Made by a program: the position numbers and the translations under genes. This document shows positions 62,842 to 64,000 of a DNA stretch of 64,000 nucleotides, in pieces (within the stretch, counting starts at the first letter, position 1; each line of letters begins with the position of its first letter). The DNA comes from Streptomyces sp. RKAG290 (GTDB lineage Bacteria; Actinomycetota; Actinomycetes; Streptomycetales; Streptomycetaceae), in contig NZ_JAJOZC010000001.1 in the NCBI RefSeq assembly GCF_023701695.1, forward strand, positions 6,633,894 to 6,697,893. The letters are read 5' to 3'. The notes beneath the pieces were generated by a model. It saw nothing but the letters and a program-made list of their open reading frames with translations. It did no database searches and had not been told where the DNA came from.

Positions 62842-63359
62842 TCATTCGGGCCCGGAGGCCTGACTTGGCCCCGGCGCGGCAGCCGGGCCCGAGGGCGGCA
62901 GGAGCGGTCCGCACTCCCATTGCTGGAAGATCAACCGGGTCTCGACCCGGGCCACTTCGCGGCGGGAGGTGAACTCGTCCAGGACCAGCCTCTGCAGATC
63001 CGCGGTGTCGGCAACGGCCACATGGACCAGGTAGTCGTCGGGGCCGGTCAGATGGAAGAGCGCACGGGACTCGGGCAGTGTCCTGATCCGTTCGACGAAC
63101 GGGCCGATCAGCTCCCTGCGGTGCGGGCGCACCTGCACGGAGAGCAGTGCCTCAAGCCCGCGGCCCAGCCTGGCCGGGTCCAGCCGCAGCTGATGGCCGA
63201 GAATGACGCCTGTGCGGCGCAGCCTGGCGACCCGGTCCAGACATGTCGACGGGGCGACCCCACCTCTGCCGCAAGCTCGCGGTAAGTGCTCCGGGCATCG
63301 TTCTGCAGCAACCGCAGAATGTGTAGATCCACCGTGTCCAAGGCGACAGAATCGGTCAT
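62842..63359 (-). pseudogene. Lrp/AsnC-family regulator, one-base frameshift
   Basis: 172 residues if one base is restored. From ATG 63359 the helix-turn-helix half reads VDLHILRLLQNDARSTYREL up to AAEVG. The frame breaks in CCCC at 63258-63261, and the remainder (VAPSTCLDRVARLRRTGVIL, then HLTGPDDYLVHVAVADTADL) is in the other frame. The C terminus is Pro/Ala-rich. Divergent from a Cys/Met PLP enzyme, which it probably regulates. Likely intact in the organism. Confidence 0.85.
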
Positions 63360-63418
63360 TCGCCGAACGTAACACGGCCATCGGCGCAGAAATCCCGGTG
63401 AGTGTTCAGAGTAATGAC

Positions 63419-64000
63419 ATGGACACCGAAGCCGTGATCGCGCCCCCGACGACAACCCGGTCCAGGGCGCTGGCCACCGAAGCCGTGCACGCCGGACGCG
63501 ACGACCTCGCGGCACTCGGCCTGCACGCCCCGCCGATCGACCTGTCCACCACCTACCCCTCGTACGACTCCAGGGGAGAGGCGGAGCGCATCGACGCCTT
63601 CGCCGCCACCGGCGCCCGCCCGGACGGTCCGCCCGTCTACGCCCGTCTCGACAACCCGACGACCGGTCGCTTCGAGACGGCGCTGGCCCGGCTCGAAGGG
63701 ACCGCGAGCGCCGTCGCGTTCGCCAGCGGGATGGCGGCGCTCACCGCCGTGCTGCTGGCCCGCGCGAGCATGGGGCTGCGCCACGTGGTGGCCGTCCGGC
63801 CGCTGTACGGCTGCAGCGACCATCTTCTCGGCGCCGGGCTGCTGGGCACCGAGGTCACCTGGACCGATCCGGCGGGCATCGCCGACGCGATCCGCCCCGA
63901 CACGGGTCTGGTGATCGTGGAGACCCCGGCCAATCCGACGCTCGCCGAGGTGGACATCCGGGCGGTCGCGCACTCCTGTGGCTCCGTGCCGCTGCTCGTC
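63419..64000 (+). CDS. Cys/Met-metabolism PLP-dependent enzyme, partial
   Basis: The first 194 residues of a trans-sulfuration-type enzyme (cystathionine gamma-synthase/lyase or methionine gamma-lyase group). RALATEAVHAGRDDLAALGL, PIDLSTTYPSYDS, VYARLDNPTTGRFETALARLEG, and AFASGMAALTAVLL are the family N-terminal motifs. ETPANPTLAEVDI near 177-189 precedes the aspartate of the PLP pocket. The lysine that binds PLP lies beyond the window. ATG 63419 with no strong ribosome site; a divergent Lrp gene is 59 bases away. Confidence 0.9.
   Translation, partial: MDTEAVIAPPTTTRSRALATEAVHAGRDDLAALGLHAPPIDLSTTYPSYDSRGEAERIDAFAATGARPDGPPVYARLDNPTTGRFETALARLEGTASAVAFASGMAALTAVLLARASMGLRHVVAVRPLYGCSDHLLGAGLLGTEVTWTDPAGIADAIRPDTGLVIVETPANPTLAEVDIRAVAHSCGSVPLLV

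Overview
The window comes from a high-GC actinomycete, almost certainly Streptomyces. The base composition is strongly GC-biased, GTG and TTG starts are common, and many gene types are typical of that genus: a tuf3-type EF-Tu, DUF5133, the HipA-like kinase with DUF3037, the Lrp/rhodanese pair, pyruvate carboxylase as one chain, and IS110 and IS982 debris. It reads as a chromosomal stretch with mixed housekeeping and accessory content. About 67 protein-coding loci are called here; no rRNA, tRNA or CRISPR array was recognised by eye.

Layout. 0-9.3 kb: an MFS exporter, an Sfp-type phosphopantetheinyl transferase and an ilvB-ilvN-ilvC operon, convergent with pyruvate carboxylase; the left end may be the flank of a biosynthetic cluster lying outside the window. 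9.7-13.6 kb: a GlxA-type regulator with a stand-alone GAPDH, a secreted trypsin-like protease and a flavin-binding PPOX protein. 14-19.3 kb: a RecQ helicase, DUF5133, the HipA-like kinase/DUF3037 pair and two SDR genes. 19.4-26.5 kb: an orphan peptide-binding lipoprotein, uracil-DNA glycosylase (frameshifted), a small repeat protein, a lipoprotein, and a TetR/FAD-monooxygenase divergon followed by a Gfo/Idh/MocA oxidoreductase. 26.5-31.4 kb: apolipoprotein N-acyltransferase and small genes. 31.5-39.4 kb: a detoxification-like stretch with two TetR regulators, a CGNR regulator, three alpha/beta hydrolases (one an epoxide hydrolase) and an NmrA-like protein. 39.5-51.2 kb: cell-envelope and translation genes (uppP, a VTT-domain protein, an AlkD-like protein, tuf3, DedA, gamma carbonic anhydrase, acetyltransferase, EamA transporter with XRE-cupin regulator, YbaK-like deacylase). 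51.2-54.4 kb: an AAC(3)-type acetyltransferase followed by a lower-GC island with two wrecked transposases and a small secreted protein. 54.4-64 kb: CoA-binding protein, YigZ, SbcD-SbcC, Lrp/rhodanese, a DUF885 peptidase-like protein, a second Lrp, and the start of a Cys/Met-metabolism PLP enzyme that runs off the end.

The most consequential technical observation is that five genes (ung, a DUF4352 gene, aac(3), the DUF885 gene and the second lrp) are each broken by exactly one missing base beside a G/C homopolymer, and adding one base restores a full-length protein in every case. That points to residual homopolymer deletions in the assembly rather than five independent pseudogenes. The most interesting biology is (i) the ilvBNC operon, whose catalytic subunit has Cys at the herbicide-contact alanine position, beside an exporter and a PPTase; (ii) the tuf3 leader, with a 48-codon upstream ORF and mutually exclusive hairpins, and a Cys-to-Met change in the G3 motif of the EF-Tu; and (iii) a set of perfect palindromic operators that define several small regulons.
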